Assembly (NCBI GenBank): GCA_029210015.1 | Contig: JARGOE010000019.1 | Span: 7,381 to 39,695, forward strand | Length of the DNA: 32,315 nucleotides | DNA from: Vicingaceae bacterium | GTDB lineage: Bacteria > Bacteroidota > Bacteroidia > Flavobacteriales_E > Vicingaceae | Direction of reading: 5' to 3' | In this document: in pieces, positions 24,524 through 32,315 of the stretch | How the letters are laid out: every line of letters begins with the position of its first letter | Position numbering within the stretch: position 1 is the stretch's first letter | Made by a program: the position numbers and the translations under genes | The notes under the pieces: model-generated | Database searches by the model: none | Seen by the model: the letters and a program-made list of their open reading frames with translations, nothing else | What the model was told of the DNA's origin: nothing

Positions 24524-26602
24524 TTAGTAAAACTTATATCTTTTGTCAACTACTCCAAATTTTTCTTTTAAAACTTCTATAACTCTACCAGCTGTTGCCT
24601 GATATGATTGCTCTAATTGTGCTTTAATAGGAGAGTAATCTACTGTTTCTGTTGTAGTCGTTTTAACTTGATTTACTTGCACTACAAATACACCTGTTTG
24701 ACCTTCGATAGGCACACTAATTTGTCCTTGTTGTAATGTTGAAACCATTCCGTTAACTCTTAATTCTTGTCCCATTCCAGGAATAGCATATGCAGCAAAA
24801 TTAACATTATCAGCAGTTTCAACAGTTCCGCCAACTTTTTGTGCTAATTCTTCTAAACTTGCTACTCCTTTCATTTCCTCAATAAACATAGCTGCTTTCT
24901 TCTTTTTCTTAGCACCTAACTCAATCTGAATTTCAACTTGATCCATTGTTGCAATCCCCTCTTCTCTAACCTCTGCTAAATGAGCAACTATAAATGTATT
25001 ATCAAATTGTTTAGGCTCACAAACAGAACCTTTATCACTTTTAAATGCCCATCTAATCACATCTCTAACATTAGGCATTCCTGCAAAACCTTTATCTCCA
25101 ACCTTTATATCAGAAGCTAACTGCTTAACATACTCACCAGTTTCAGTTGCTTTCGTAAAAGCTTCTGATGTTGCATTTATACTATAAAAAGTACTTGCCT
25201 TTGCAAACATTTCATCAAAAGTTTCATTACTTGGAGTAATTTGACGAACAATCTTCGCTAACTTAACTTTTCTAGACTTTTGAGCTTGTTCTTGTATATC
25301 TATCAAATGAAATCCATAGTTTGATGGCACAATTACTAACTCACCAACTTTACCATAAAAGCAAGCATCATTAAAAGTCGGCACCATTCTTCCTTCAGTA
25401 AACCAACCTAAATCACCACCTTCAATTGCAGAACCAACATCTTCTGAAAAATCTTTAGCTAATTGTGCAAAATCAGCTCCATTTTCAACTAATGATTTAA
25501 TACTATCTAATTTAGCTTCTAATAAAGTGTCAGATGGTTGATTAGATGTTTTCAATAAGATATGACGTGCCTTAACTGAATCAGGAATCATTTTTATTTC
25601 TGACAATTTAGCTAAAACAAAAGCCCCTTGCTCCTCATAAACTGGGAAAACTGTACCAACTTCAGCATTAAATGCAGAAGAATCTAATGCTGCTGGCATT
25701 GATTCTAAACCTAAATAAGTTTCATCCATTGGTTGCTCAGAATTATAAGCCACAAAAGAAGAATCATCTTCTGTTGTTTTAAACTCTTCTGCCGTTTCTT
25801 CCATCCACTTTTTTGCTTCAGCAATATCAGCTTCTGAAGGAGTTACTTCAAACTTAACATATTCTATATCTCTAGATGCATCTTGTTTAAATTCACTTTT
25901 GTGTTCTTCGTAGTAAGCTCTTTTTTCCTCATTAGAAATTGAAATAGTACTATCATTTACAGAAATATAACGCTTAGCAACAAACTTCAAATCTCTTTGT
26001 TCGTTTTGTTCTGTAAAAGCACGTTTTTGCATACTTGTAGTTGGATACATCCCTTTTATTAAAAGGTTATTGTACTTAGTAGCTATTCTTTCTTTTTCCA
26101 TACCCTCTTCAAATAAAAACCATTGATTACGGTTTTCAGCAGGCATAGTTTCTAAACTCTTTAAGAATTGTAAAACTTGTCCAGGATTAAAAACACCAGT
26201 ATTCGGATCTGTAAAAGCCTCCTTAACTTGTGGGTGAGGATCATTCCCTTGAACCATGTCAGCTAATTCTTCTGGACTCACAGAAAGACCTAATTCTTTA
26301 AATTGACTTTCCAATACTACCTCTCTAATAATATCATTCCATACTTGCTCTTTAAATTGATCTCTAATGTCCGTTGGAGCAGAAGTTCTATTTTGATTTT
26401 CCCAAACTAAAATAGCTTGTTCTAATCTTTGGTCAAATTCTTGTCCGGTAATTTCTACACCTCCTATCTCTCCAACACTATTATCTTGACCTCCAAAAAG
26501 ACCTGTAAGACCATCTGTTGGTAATAAAAATGCAAGCATAGCAATACCTACAACTATAAGCACTAAGCCTGATTTTTCTCTAATTTTTCCTATTACTGCC
26601 AT
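24524..26602 (-). CDS. PpiD/SurA-like peptidyl-prolyl isomerase
   Basis: A membrane-anchored periplasmic folding factor that should help exported and outer membrane proteins fold. The 692-residue protein has a short cytoplasmic start, one membrane helix (about 12-30, SGLVLIVVGIAMLAFLL), a SurA-N-like chaperone region (about 40-240) and a parvulin (PpiC) domain near 340-440, recognisable by VKARHILLKT, ADFAQLAKDFSED, GGDLGWFTEGRMVPTFNDACF and YGFHLIDI. A second, degenerate parvulin-like region may follow. The layout is that of PpiD, and the length is usual for Bacteroidota members. It lies 81 bases downstream of the CNNM gene, with a weak promoter of its own, and ends in a strong terminator. 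Confidence 0.9.
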   Translation of the reverse strand: MAVIGKIREKSGLVLIVVGIAMLAFLLPTDGLTGLFGGQDNSVGEIGGVEITGQEFDQRLEQAILVWENQNRTSAPTDIRDQFKEQVWNDIIREVVLESQFKELGLSVSPEELADMVQGNDPHPQVKEAFTDPNTGVFNPGQVLQFLKSLETMPAENRNQWFLFEEGMEKERIATKYNNLLIKGMYPTTSMQKRAFTEQNEQRDLKFVAKRYISVNDSTISISNEEKRAYYEEHKSEFKQDASRDIEYVKFEVTPSEADIAEAKKWMEETAEEFKTTEDDSSFVAYNSEQPMDETYLGLESMPAALDSSAFNAEVGTVFPVYEEQGAFVLAKLSEIKMIPDSVKARHILLKTSNQPSDTLLEAKLDSIKSLVENGADFAQLAKDFSEDVGSAIEGGDLGWFTEGRMVPTFNDACFYGKVGELVIVPSNYGFHLIDIQEQAQKSRKVKLAKIVRQITPSNETFDEMFAKASTFYSINATSEAFTKATETGEYVKQLASDIKVGDKGFAGMPNVRDVIRWAFKSDKGSVCEPKQFDNTFIVAHLAEVREEGIATMDQVEIQIELGAKKKKKAAMFIEEMKGVASLEELAQKVGGTVETADNVNFAAYAIPGMGQELRVNGMVSTLQQGQISVPIEGQTGVFVVQVNQVKTTTTETVDYSPIKAQLEQSYQATAGRVIEVLKEKFGVVDKRYKFY

Positions 26603-26623
26603 ATCGTTAAATAATTTGGGTTG

Positions 26624-26654
26624 CGAATATACGAATTGTCATCCGATAAATAAA
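26624..26654 (-). promoter_or_regulatory. possible promoter of the PpiD-like gene
   Basis: On the minus strand TTTA and TATATTCG are separated by 19 bases; the -7 box differs from TAnnTTTG at one position. The ATG follows 21 bases after it. Confidence 0.4.
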
Positions 26655-26683
26655 AGGGTTAAGTGAGTTTTTAAAGTGTTTAA

Positions 26684-27949
26684 TTAATTATCCAAAATTA
26701 ATCGTACAGAAATCATATCAACCTTGTTATCACTAACTTTATCAATAGTAAATTCGAAGTTTTCAGTTCTTATAATTTCTTTATTTTCAGGAATACTTTC
26801 GTTAAGGTTGATAATAAGCCCCCCTAAAGTTTCATATTCTTCTGAAACGGGAAAATCTAACTTGTACTTTTCATTCAAATAGTCTATTTCTATTCGTGCA
26901 GAAAATTGATAATGATTCTCATCAATTACCTTTTCAATAAACTCTTCTTTATCATGTTCATCTTCAATTTCCCCAAAAATTTCTTCAATAACATCTTCTA
27001 TTGTTAAAATTCCTGAAGTACCTCCAAATTCATCAACCACTACAGCGACACTTCGCCTTTCTTTTAAAGACTTTTTAAGCATGTCGTTTGCACTCATAAC
27101 TTCTGGAACAATTGAAACTGGAAGTAGTATTGATTTTATTGATTCTGGTTTTTTAAATAATTCTTTAGAATGAGCGTAACCAATTATATTGTCAATAGAA
27201 TCTCTATATATCAATATTTTAGACAAGCCTGTTTTTATAAATTTTTCTTGCAGTTCTTCTATAGGTTTTTCTACCTCCATTGCAGTTATCTCTGTTCTAG
27301 GAACCATACACTCTCTAACTTTAATGTCAGCAAAACTTAGTGCATTTTTAAAAATTTGAATTTCTGAATCTATTTCCTCTCCATCATTTTGATTCTCTTG
27401 AATATTGGCAACAAAATCTTCTAAATCTATTTTAGAAAATGCCAAATCACTCTCTGATGTATCTACTTTAAAGATCTTTAATATAAGGTTTGAAATACCT
27501 ACTGTAAAATAAGTGAAAGGATATAGCACATAATAAACTATAGTAATCGGTATAGCTGCTATTGTTAGTACTTTATTAGGGTTAATTCTGAATAAAGCTT
27601 TAGGTAAAAACTCTGCAAAAAACAAAATTAATAATGTTGAAACAATGGTTTGTAGTAACAATATAACTATCTCATTATTTACTATATGTGTTGCTATTAA
27701 TGGCTCTAAAAATTTAGCCATTAATATACTATATATTACTAAAGCTATATTATTACCTAATAACATAGCTCCAATAAATTTAGCAGGTTGCTTTAAAAAT
27801 GTTGAAAGAATTTTTGCGGAAAAATTCCCTTTACTATTATCAAGTTCTATTTTTAATTTATTAGCAGAAACAAAAGCTATTTCTAACCCAGAGAACATAG
27901 CCGAAGCTACCATTGCTAAAATTAAAAAAATCCAAAAAAGTGATATCAT
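26684..27949 (-). CDS. CNNM/CorC (hemolysin) family transporter-like protein
   Basis: A 421-residue protein with an N-terminal DUF21/CNNM membrane domain (about 1-190, four hydrophobic segments including SGLEIAFVSANKLKIEL), a CBS-domain pair (about 200-335; REC-MVPRTEITAMEV, FGGTSGILTIEDVIEEIFGEI) and a C-terminal CorC/HlyC domain (about 345-421, EYETLGGLIINL). These are commonly annotated as hemolysin-family proteins and are linked to Mg2+ or Co2+ efflux, with CBS domains sensing nucleotide. GldE of gliding bacteria belongs to the same family, but gldD is not adjacent. It is the last gene of the coaX-to-CNNM block, 33 bases after the small membrane gene. Confidence 0.9.
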   Translation of the reverse strand: MISLFWIFLILAMVASAMFSGLEIAFVSANKLKIELDNSKGNFSAKILSTFLKQPAKFIGAMLLGNNIALVIYSILMAKFLEPLIATHIVNNEIVILLLQTIVSTLLILFFAEFLPKALFRINPNKVLTIAAIPITIVYYVLYPFTYFTVGISNLILKIFKVDTSESDLAFSKIDLEDFVANIQENQNDGEEIDSEIQIFKNALSFADIKVRECMVPRTEITAMEVEKPIEELQEKFIKTGLSKILIYRDSIDNIIGYAHSKELFKKPESIKSILLPVSIVPEVMSANDMLKKSLKERRSVAVVVDEFGGTSGILTIEDVIEEIFGEIEDEHDKEEFIEKVIDENHYQFSARIEIDYLNEKYKLDFPVSEEYETLGGLIINLNESIPENKEIIRTENFEFTIDKVSDNKVDMISVRLILDN

Positions 27950-27982
27950 TGTTTAGAATAAAAGCCTGCTTAAAAATACGCT

Positions 27983-28177
27983 TTATTTAGACATGTTTTG
28001 CAAACGCTTAAGTTGACGCTTACGAATATAGAACAACAATAATGAAAACCCTGAGAAAAAGTAAAAGAACAAAGCGTCTTTTGTGCCAGTAAAAAATAAA
28101 TGATATGTAGCAATACAAAAAGCTACAATTGCTATAACTAACCACATCATTTGTAAAAACTTTACTACCTTAAGCAT
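27983..28177 (-). CDS. small two-span membrane protein between lptC and the CNNM gene
   Basis: A 64-residue protein with two hydrophobic segments (about residues 9-29, MMWLVIAIVAFCIATYHLFF, and 34-52, DALFFYFFSGFSLLLFYI) and a strongly basic C-terminal tail (RKRQLKRLQNMSK), so both ends probably face the cytoplasm. It begins three bases after the lptC stop, so it is surely in the same operon. I recognise no named family, though small proteins of this type occur at this position in related genomes as far as I recall. A role linked with LPS transport is inference from position only. Confidence 0.8.
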   Translation of the reverse strand: MLKVVKFLQMMWLVIAIVAFCIATYHLFFTGTKDALFFYFFSGFSLLLFYIRKRQLKRLQNMSK

Positions 28178-28180
28178 AAT

Positions 28181-28771
28181 CTATTTATTTATTGATGAAG
28201 AATCTGTTTCTTCTTTTACGTTTATAGTTCCTTTTATTTTATAAATTTTCCACTTACTAAAGTCTTGATTCGCTTCCATACCTTCTCCCATTATAATTTC
28301 GTCTTCTGTTGTAATCTTTACAAATTCATCAGAATATATTTTTGATGAATCTTCATTCCATATTAAATGTTCTGTATTTAATTGTTCTCCCTTATCATTA
28401 ATTACTACAACATCATTTTTAGCCTCCATGATCTTATCCCCAACATGATGTATAGCATATTTAGAAGTAAGTGTTGAAGTTATATTTTGTAGAGAATCGA
28501 AAAACTGCACTTTAATACCTTCTTTCATTTCCATGTATTTATCTTTATCAACGCCATATTCTTCCATTATAGGAGCTGTAACAGTAATTTTTACATCAGA
28601 TTTTTCCGAATAAATTAATGAAACATTTTTCCCTCTACTATTAGGTTCCTTTATATTTTTAGTTAGTAAAGCAACTTCTTCAACATCATTTTCACAAGAA
28701 CAAAGTATCCCGATTGCTAAAAGCATCGGGATACATTTTAATATCATATTACAGACTATTTTGAAAGTCAT
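28181..28771 (-). CDS. lptC: LPS export protein LptC (lipoprotein form)
   Basis: Periplasmic component that passes lipopolysaccharide from the LptB2FG transporter towards LptA. The 196-residue protein has a lipoprotein signal with lipobox ILCSC (Cys26), not the usual membrane anchor of E. coli LptC. The rest is an OstA-like beta-jellyroll: SEKSDVKITVTAPIMEEYG, GIKVQFFDSLQNITSTLTSKYAIHH, MEAKNDVVVINDKGEQLNTEHLIWN and KIYSDEFVKITTEDEIIMGEGMEA, the alternating pattern typical of LptC/LptA. The ATG follows the preceding stop with no gap (TAAATG). An in-frame ATG at codon 9 would shorten the signal to a more usual length. The LptB, F and G genes are not in the window. Confidence 0.9.
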   Translation of the reverse strand: MTFKIVCNMILKCIPMLLAIGILCSCENDVEEVALLTKNIKEPNSRGKNVSLIYSEKSDVKITVTAPIMEEYGVDKDKYMEMKEGIKVQFFDSLQNITSTLTSKYAIHHVGDKIMEAKNDVVVINDKGEQLNTEHLIWNEDSSKIYSDEFVKITTEDEIIMGEGMEANQDFSKWKIYKIKGTINVKEETDSSSINK

Positions 28772-30070
28772 TTATTTCGATCTAACCGAAGTAGATTCGT
28801 TTATCCAACATCCTACAGTATAAGAATCTCCATCTTTTTTACTGTAGAAGAATAAATCTTTAGTTACAGGATAATTAGCAGATGCTCTAGCTATTTTTTT
28901 ATTAGCATCAGAAGCAACAGAACCATCAACAGCTTTTGCTTTTTGATATTTATCTACTGCAGCCCAGTAAGCACCATATCTTCCTAACTCTTTATCATCA
29001 CATGCCCCTGCACTATACATATAAGCATCTCCAATCACTAAGTAAGGCTCTCCCCATCCGCTTTTTAAACCAATAGCTTTTTGAGCATATGTTCTAGCAG
29101 AAGAATAACTTTTTGAATAAAGGTAAGCCTCTGCTATACTTAAATTATATTGAGCTTTTTCTTCATTAGACTCAGCCATTTCTTCCGCTTTTTTGAAAAA
29201 ATCAATTGCTTTAGCATAATCTTTTTTACCTAAAAACAATTTACCCATACTTTCTGCTCCCTCAGCTGATGGCTCTAACTTAAAGTATGCTTCAGCAACT
29301 TTAGCAAAAATATCAGCTTCGTAACATTTTTTATACTTCAATAACTGAACAGTTCTTCTTAACCAATCAACATCATTTTTATTTGCTTCAAAACTTTTTT
29401 CAGCTAAAGGAACTAAAACTTCACATGTTAAATAAGGTCCACTAACGTTTTGTATTTTCTCTTGAGCTTTAGCATATTTATCTGCATATTTTGAAGCTTT
29501 ATTAGCTGCACAAATTGCACTTGTATTTTCAAAAACACCAACTACCTCTTCTTTTGTCAATTTACCCTCTTTTTCTAAATTAATTGTAGCAAACATTAAA
29601 GCAACCAAAGTGCCTGCTTGTGTTTTATTTTTAGTGATAGAAACAGCTTCATTTAACAAGTCATAAATCTTTTGCTTCTCTGTCGGTCTATTCACTAACA
29701 TTGATTGCCCTTTGTAACCTAAAACAAATCCTTTTTGTCCAAACATCTCAATACGTTGGTCATAAATAGAGAGCATTGTATCTAAATACAATTCTTTCAA
29801 TTCATTATTTTTTGCTTTCTCAGCTTTCTTAGCTAAACCTTCATATAACTTAACCCCATTAATGTACAATGTTTTTTGTGATTGAGGACAGGTTTTATAT
29901 GCAACTCTCCATAAACTTAAAGCCAATTTAGGGTCATTCTTCATATAATCTTTATAAATCAAACTCTCTATACAAGTAATACTATCTTGTGGAGTTGCCC
30001 CATATTTTCCTTGAGCAAAAGATGTTATTCCAATTGTTATACCTACTAATAATAGTGCTAATTTTTTCAT
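28772..30070 (-). CDS. exported tetratricopeptide-repeat protein
   Basis: The ORF track begins at 30100, inside the preceding gene. The ATG at 30070 gives a clean signal peptide (MKKLALLLVGITIGITSFA, then Gln) and leaves two bases after the neighbour's stop, so it is preferred; the protein has 432 residues. The mature part is helical and contains TPR-like units, clearest in the C-terminal half: AEGAESMGKLFLGKKDYAKAIDFFKKAEEMAE, AQYNLSIAEAYLYSKSYSSARTYAQKAIGL and GEPYLVIGDAYMY. TPR proteins mediate protein contacts; the partner is unknown, but the position between an outer membrane protein and LptC suggests envelope assembly. No enzyme motif is seen. Confidence 0.87.
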   Translation of the reverse strand: MKKLALLLVGITIGITSFAQGKYGATPQDSITCIESLIYKDYMKNDPKLALSLWRVAYKTCPQSQKTLYINGVKLYEGLAKKAEKAKNNELKELYLDTMLSIYDQRIEMFGQKGFVLGYKGQSMLVNRPTEKQKIYDLLNEAVSITKNKTQAGTLVALMFATINLEKEGKLTKEEVVGVFENTSAICAANKASKYADKYAKAQEKIQNVSGPYLTCEVLVPLAEKSFEANKNDVDWLRRTVQLLKYKKCYEADIFAKVAEAYFKLEPSAEGAESMGKLFLGKKDYAKAIDFFKKAEEMAESNEEKAQYNLSIAEAYLYSKSYSSARTYAQKAIGLKSGWGEPYLVIGDAYMYSAGACDDKELGRYGAYWAAVDKYQKAKAVDGSVASDANKKIARASANYPVTKDLFFYSKKDGDSYTVGCWINESTSVRSK

Positions 30071-30072
30071 GT

Positions 30073-31374
30073 CTAGTCGTATTTTCTTTTTTGAAACCAT
30101 ACAGCATTGATGGTTATTCCTACATTAAAGTTTATAAAATTTTCTTTTATTAATCCATTATCCGTTGTTCCTCTACTTCCATATTCAATTCCTAAATTCA
30201 ATCTTGGATAAGTACTTTCATTTCTTCTTATTGGCATCCCTACTCCAAATGTTATGCCATACTCGGTAAAATCAGTATTATTAATAGTAAGGTATGGGGT
30301 TGAATATCTCGCTCCAAACCTATATGCAATACGCTCAATATATTTACTACCATCAAAACGTGGTATAATTTGTCCACCAATAGCAATTTTATAATTAGAC
30401 TGATAGCTATATAATGGATCTGTACTTATCACAGAACCCCAATCTGCAGATTTAAAATCAGCAGCAATTAACCATTTTTTATTTTTCTCTAATGAGAATC
30501 CAAAACCTAATTCAGATGGTAATTGAATAACTCCTTCTACATCATCAATATATTCAACAGTATCTTTTACACTACCAAAATCAATATTTCCTGTAAAAGT
30601 TCTTGTTAACTCCGTGTTTGTTCCACTAACATCTGCTGACAATCCATAGGTAGCTCCTAAGGTCAATTTTATTTTTTCGTTTTCTGAATTAGAAAAAGTT
30701 TTTTGATATTGCAAACCTAAGTCTGCTCCAAAATCTGCAGCAACAAACTCTCTATACTTCCATAAATTAAAGCCTCCGGGCAAATCTCCATAAATTGCTT
30801 TTTGATCATGATTTATTGATCCGAATAAAAAGTAACCATTAAAACCAACTGAAACATTAGATGTAGAATCGATATTAACAGCAAATCCATTTCCCCAATA
30901 AACTTTATTAATAGCTCCATCTCCTTTGTTGTAAAAACTTACTAATCCTGCATTAGGATCATCAATAATCTCATCATACTCATAACCTGTATTTGCATAT
31001 GGCATAACTCCAAAGCTCATCCCCCAAGTATTTTTAACTACAGGAAAACCAAAAGCAATATGCGTAATGTGAGGATTGTTTTGATATTGTGATTGTGTAC
31101 CGTCATCTAACCATAATGCATTATTTGTAAAGCCAACATCAAAAGTTGTAACAGCAATTGCAGAATAACTTGCAGGGTTTAGAAAACCAATATCCTTATT
31201 TGATCTAATACCAATAGCGGTACCAGCCATTGCAAAATTTTGCGAAAATGTTTGAGGCCGAATAATTCCAATACCATATTTGGAATATGGGGAATTTGTA
31301 GTTGATTGAGAAAATGCAGAAGCACTAATCGTCACAACGATAATAAAAATAATAAATGCTTTATTTTTTCTCAT
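30073..31374 (-). CDS. outer membrane beta-barrel protein of the coaX-lptC operon
   Basis: A 433-residue exported protein (signal MRKNKAFIIFIIVVTISASAFS, then Gln). The mature start NSPYSKYGIGIIRPQTFSQNFAMAGTAIGI followed by FLNPASYSAI resembles the FadL/PorV-like barrel entry region, with 'MAG' and 'NPAS' motifs. The remaining sequence is alternating strands (GFGFSLEKNKKWLIAADFKSADWG and GITFGVGMPIRRNE), consistent with an outer membrane barrel. It overlaps coaX by 14 bases and is followed by the TPR protein after two bases. The order coaX-barrel-TPR-lptC is, as I recall, conserved in Flavobacteriales, but no defined function is known to me. A long-chain fatty-acid transporter role is possible. 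Confidence 0.82.
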   Translation of the reverse strand: MRKNKAFIIFIIVVTISASAFSQSTTNSPYSKYGIGIIRPQTFSQNFAMAGTAIGIRSNKDIGFLNPASYSAIAVTTFDVGFTNNALWLDDGTQSQYQNNPHITHIAFGFPVVKNTWGMSFGVMPYANTGYEYDEIIDDPNAGLVSFYNKGDGAINKVYWGNGFAVNIDSTSNVSVGFNGYFLFGSINHDQKAIYGDLPGGFNLWKYREFVAADFGADLGLQYQKTFSNSENEKIKLTLGATYGLSADVSGTNTELTRTFTGNIDFGSVKDTVEYIDDVEGVIQLPSELGFGFSLEKNKKWLIAADFKSADWGSVISTDPLYSYQSNYKIAIGGQIIPRFDGSKYIERIAYRFGARYSTPYLTINNTDFTEYGITFGVGMPIRRNESTYPRLNLGIEYGSRGTTDNGLIKENFINFNVGITINAVWFQKRKYD

Positions 31375-32083
31375 TAAATCTTAAAATTTTATTCAATCCC
31401 TTCAGTACCAAAAATTCGTCTGCAAAGATGCGATTTTTTGGCTCTAAATCAAATAAGTTTCTATCACCACCTGTAACAACTATTTTTAAGTTTTTATATT
31501 GCAATAAATAGTTGTTTATAATTCCTTGAATTTCGTTTCTCAACCCATTATAAACACCAGAAATTATTGAGTTTTCGGTAGAATTACCAACTAACATTAA
31601 TTTGTCCTTATCAAATTTAATTAAAGGTAATTTCCCTGTAAAAATATTTAGTGCCTTAAAACGCATTTCAAATCCTGGAGAAATAGCTCCACCTAAGTAT
31701 TCATTATTATCATTTACAAAATCATACGTAACGCATGTTCCCATATCAATAACTAAAACATTTTCAAATATTTCCTTTTTTGCTGCCACAACCGCAGCAA
31801 TTCTATCTAAACCTAGTGTTTGTGGTGTTTTATATTTAATTTGTAAAGGTAAAGGGGTCGTATAACTTAATTCTAAAAAATTATAGTTTTTTAACAGTTC
31901 TATAGTTTCATTTTTAGCTGATACTGATGAAATAATACCTTTTTTGATGTTAAACTCGCTAACCAATGTACTAAACTCAGCATTTGCTACTTCTTTTTTT
32001 GAGATGACTTTTAAAACCTTATCGCCCTCAAAAACAGCAAGTTTAACTAATGTATTCCCTATATCTACAGCTAAAATCATCAT
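31361..32083 (-). CDS. coaX: type III pantothenate kinase
   Basis: Phosphorylates pantothenate, the first step of coenzyme A synthesis. The 240-residue protein belongs to the ASKHA fold: MILAVDIGNTLVKLAVFEG is the phosphate-binding start (Asp7), GLDRIAAVVAAKK carries the conserved GxDR, and VIDMGTCVTYDFVN plus GGAISPGFEMRFKAL give the catalytic Asp and substrate-binding glycines. Length is normal for the type III enzyme, which needs a monovalent cation and is not feedback-inhibited by CoA in known members. It is the first gene of the coaX-to-CNNM operon and overlaps the barrel gene by 14 bases. The promoter should lie in the short gap shared with tRNA-Phe. Confidence 0.96.
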   Translation of the reverse strand: MMILAVDIGNTLVKLAVFEGDKVLKVISKKEVANAEFSTLVSEFNIKKGIISSVSAKNETIELLKNYNFLELSYTTPLPLQIKYKTPQTLGLDRIAAVVAAKKEIFENVLVIDMGTCVTYDFVNDNNEYLGGAISPGFEMRFKALNIFTGKLPLIKFDKDKLMLVGNSTENSIISGVYNGLRNEIQGIINNYLLQYKNLKIVVTGGDRNLFDLEPKNRIFADEFLVLKGLNKILRFNEKK

Positions 32084-32120
32084 TTAAAAACGTCTAAATT
32101 ACAAATTGTATAAATTTTGC

Positions 32121-32151
32121 TTTACAGGAATAAAAAATATTTCTACATTTG
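32121..32151 (+). promoter_or_regulatory. promoter of tRNA-Phe
   Basis: TTTA (32121-32124) and TACATTTG (32144-32151, perfect TAnnTTTG) are 19 bases apart. The mature tRNA starts 14 bases after the -7 box, leaving a leader of a few bases. Confidence 0.75.
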
Positions 32152-32165
32152 CCGACCAATTAATT

Positions 32166-32238
32166 GGTGCCTTAGCTCAGTTGGTAGAGCAATGGACTGA
32201 AAATCCATGTGTCCCTGGTTCGATTCCTGGAGGCACCA
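32166..32238 (+). tRNA. tRNA-Phe (GAA)
   Basis: A complete 73-base cloverleaf. Acceptor arms GGTGCCT and AGGCACC pair fully with discriminator A. The D arm GCTC...GAGC, the anticodon arm ATGGA-CTGAAAA-TCCAT with anticodon GAA, and the T arm with GGTTCGATTCC are all present. The 3' CCA is not encoded (ACT follows), so it must be added by tRNA nucleotidyltransferase. No other tRNA lies beside it. Confidence 0.97.
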
Positions 32239-32245
32239 CTTACCG

Positions 32246-32279
32246 AAAGCCTTGAACAGTAAATGTTTGAGGCTTTTTT
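32246..32279 (+). terminator. terminator after tRNA-Phe
   Basis: AAGCCTTGAACA pairs with TGTTTGAGGCTT through ten Watson-Crick and two G-U pairs, with loop GTAAA, then a T run. It lies eight bases after the tRNA. Confidence 0.85.
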
Positions 32280-32315
32280 GGTTTTATACTCTTTTTAGCG
32301 GAGTGGACTTTTTTT

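Noticed and set aside
32166-32315. tRNA-Phe as an integration site with a mobile element
   Set aside because: No integrase or direct repeat of the tRNA 3' end is seen, and the tRNA is followed at once by its own terminator; sequence beyond the window cannot be judged.

Overview
The window is a compact, AT-rich bacterial chromosome segment, most likely from a marine or aquatic member of the Flavobacteriales (phylum Bacteroidota). The evidence is the type IX secretion (T9SS) genes of the PorU/PorV type, a lipoprotein LptC, exported proteins whose predicted signal peptidase sites are followed by Gln, a SusD-free housekeeping gene set typical of the phylum, and -7 promoter elements of the Bacteroidota form TAnnTTTG. 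I see no prophage, insertion sequence, CRISPR array, rRNA or obvious genomic island. No gene-free stretch exceeds 300 bases.

Layout. 1-5545, plus strand: possible tail of an upstream gene, threonine dehydrogenase (tdh), a YwqK/MORN-type repeat protein, cysS overlapping an M28 glutaminyl-cyclase-like lipoprotein, then two tandem paralogous small lipoproteins, closed by a strong bidirectional terminator. 5559-8699, minus strand: operon exbB-exbD-tonB-like-folC. 8829-16077, minus strand: a PorV-family barrel protein, a very large C25-peptidase PorU-like protein and a DUF4421 protein. 16249-17907, plus: pssA-tadA-bacilliredoxin. 18009-20079, plus: rpoN and a PAP2-like membrane protein. 20135-21042, minus: a DUF2795 protein and a cobalamin adenosyltransferase. 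21138-22575, plus: prfB (with programmed +1 frameshift, split in the ORF track) and an ArsC-family protein. 22578-26602, minus: an unlisted 57-residue membrane protein, class I fumarase and a PpiD/SurA-like isomerase. 26684-32083, minus: coaX, an outer membrane protein, a TPR protein, lptC, a small membrane protein and a CNNM/CorC-type protein in a tight operon. The end carries tRNA-Phe(GAA) with its own promoter and terminator.

How it fits together. Much of the window concerns the cell envelope: energising outer membrane transport (ExbB/ExbD/TonB), LPS transport (LptC), folding of exported proteins (PpiD-like), T9SS-type sorting (PorU/PorV-like), phospholipid synthesis (PssA) and probable N-terminal pyroglutamate formation (M28 cyclase). 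The rest is core metabolism and translation (CysS, RF2, TadA, FolC, fumarase, CoaX, Tdh). I did not find a clearly new multi-gene system. The most interesting items are the paired lipoproteins with a conserved head and diverged tails, the PorU-like/PorV-like/DUF4421 cluster, the fully retained RF2 frameshift signal in a lineage thought to use Shine-Dalgarno pairing little, the consistent Gln at mature N-termini near a glutaminyl cyclase gene, and several palindromic elements in promoter regions.
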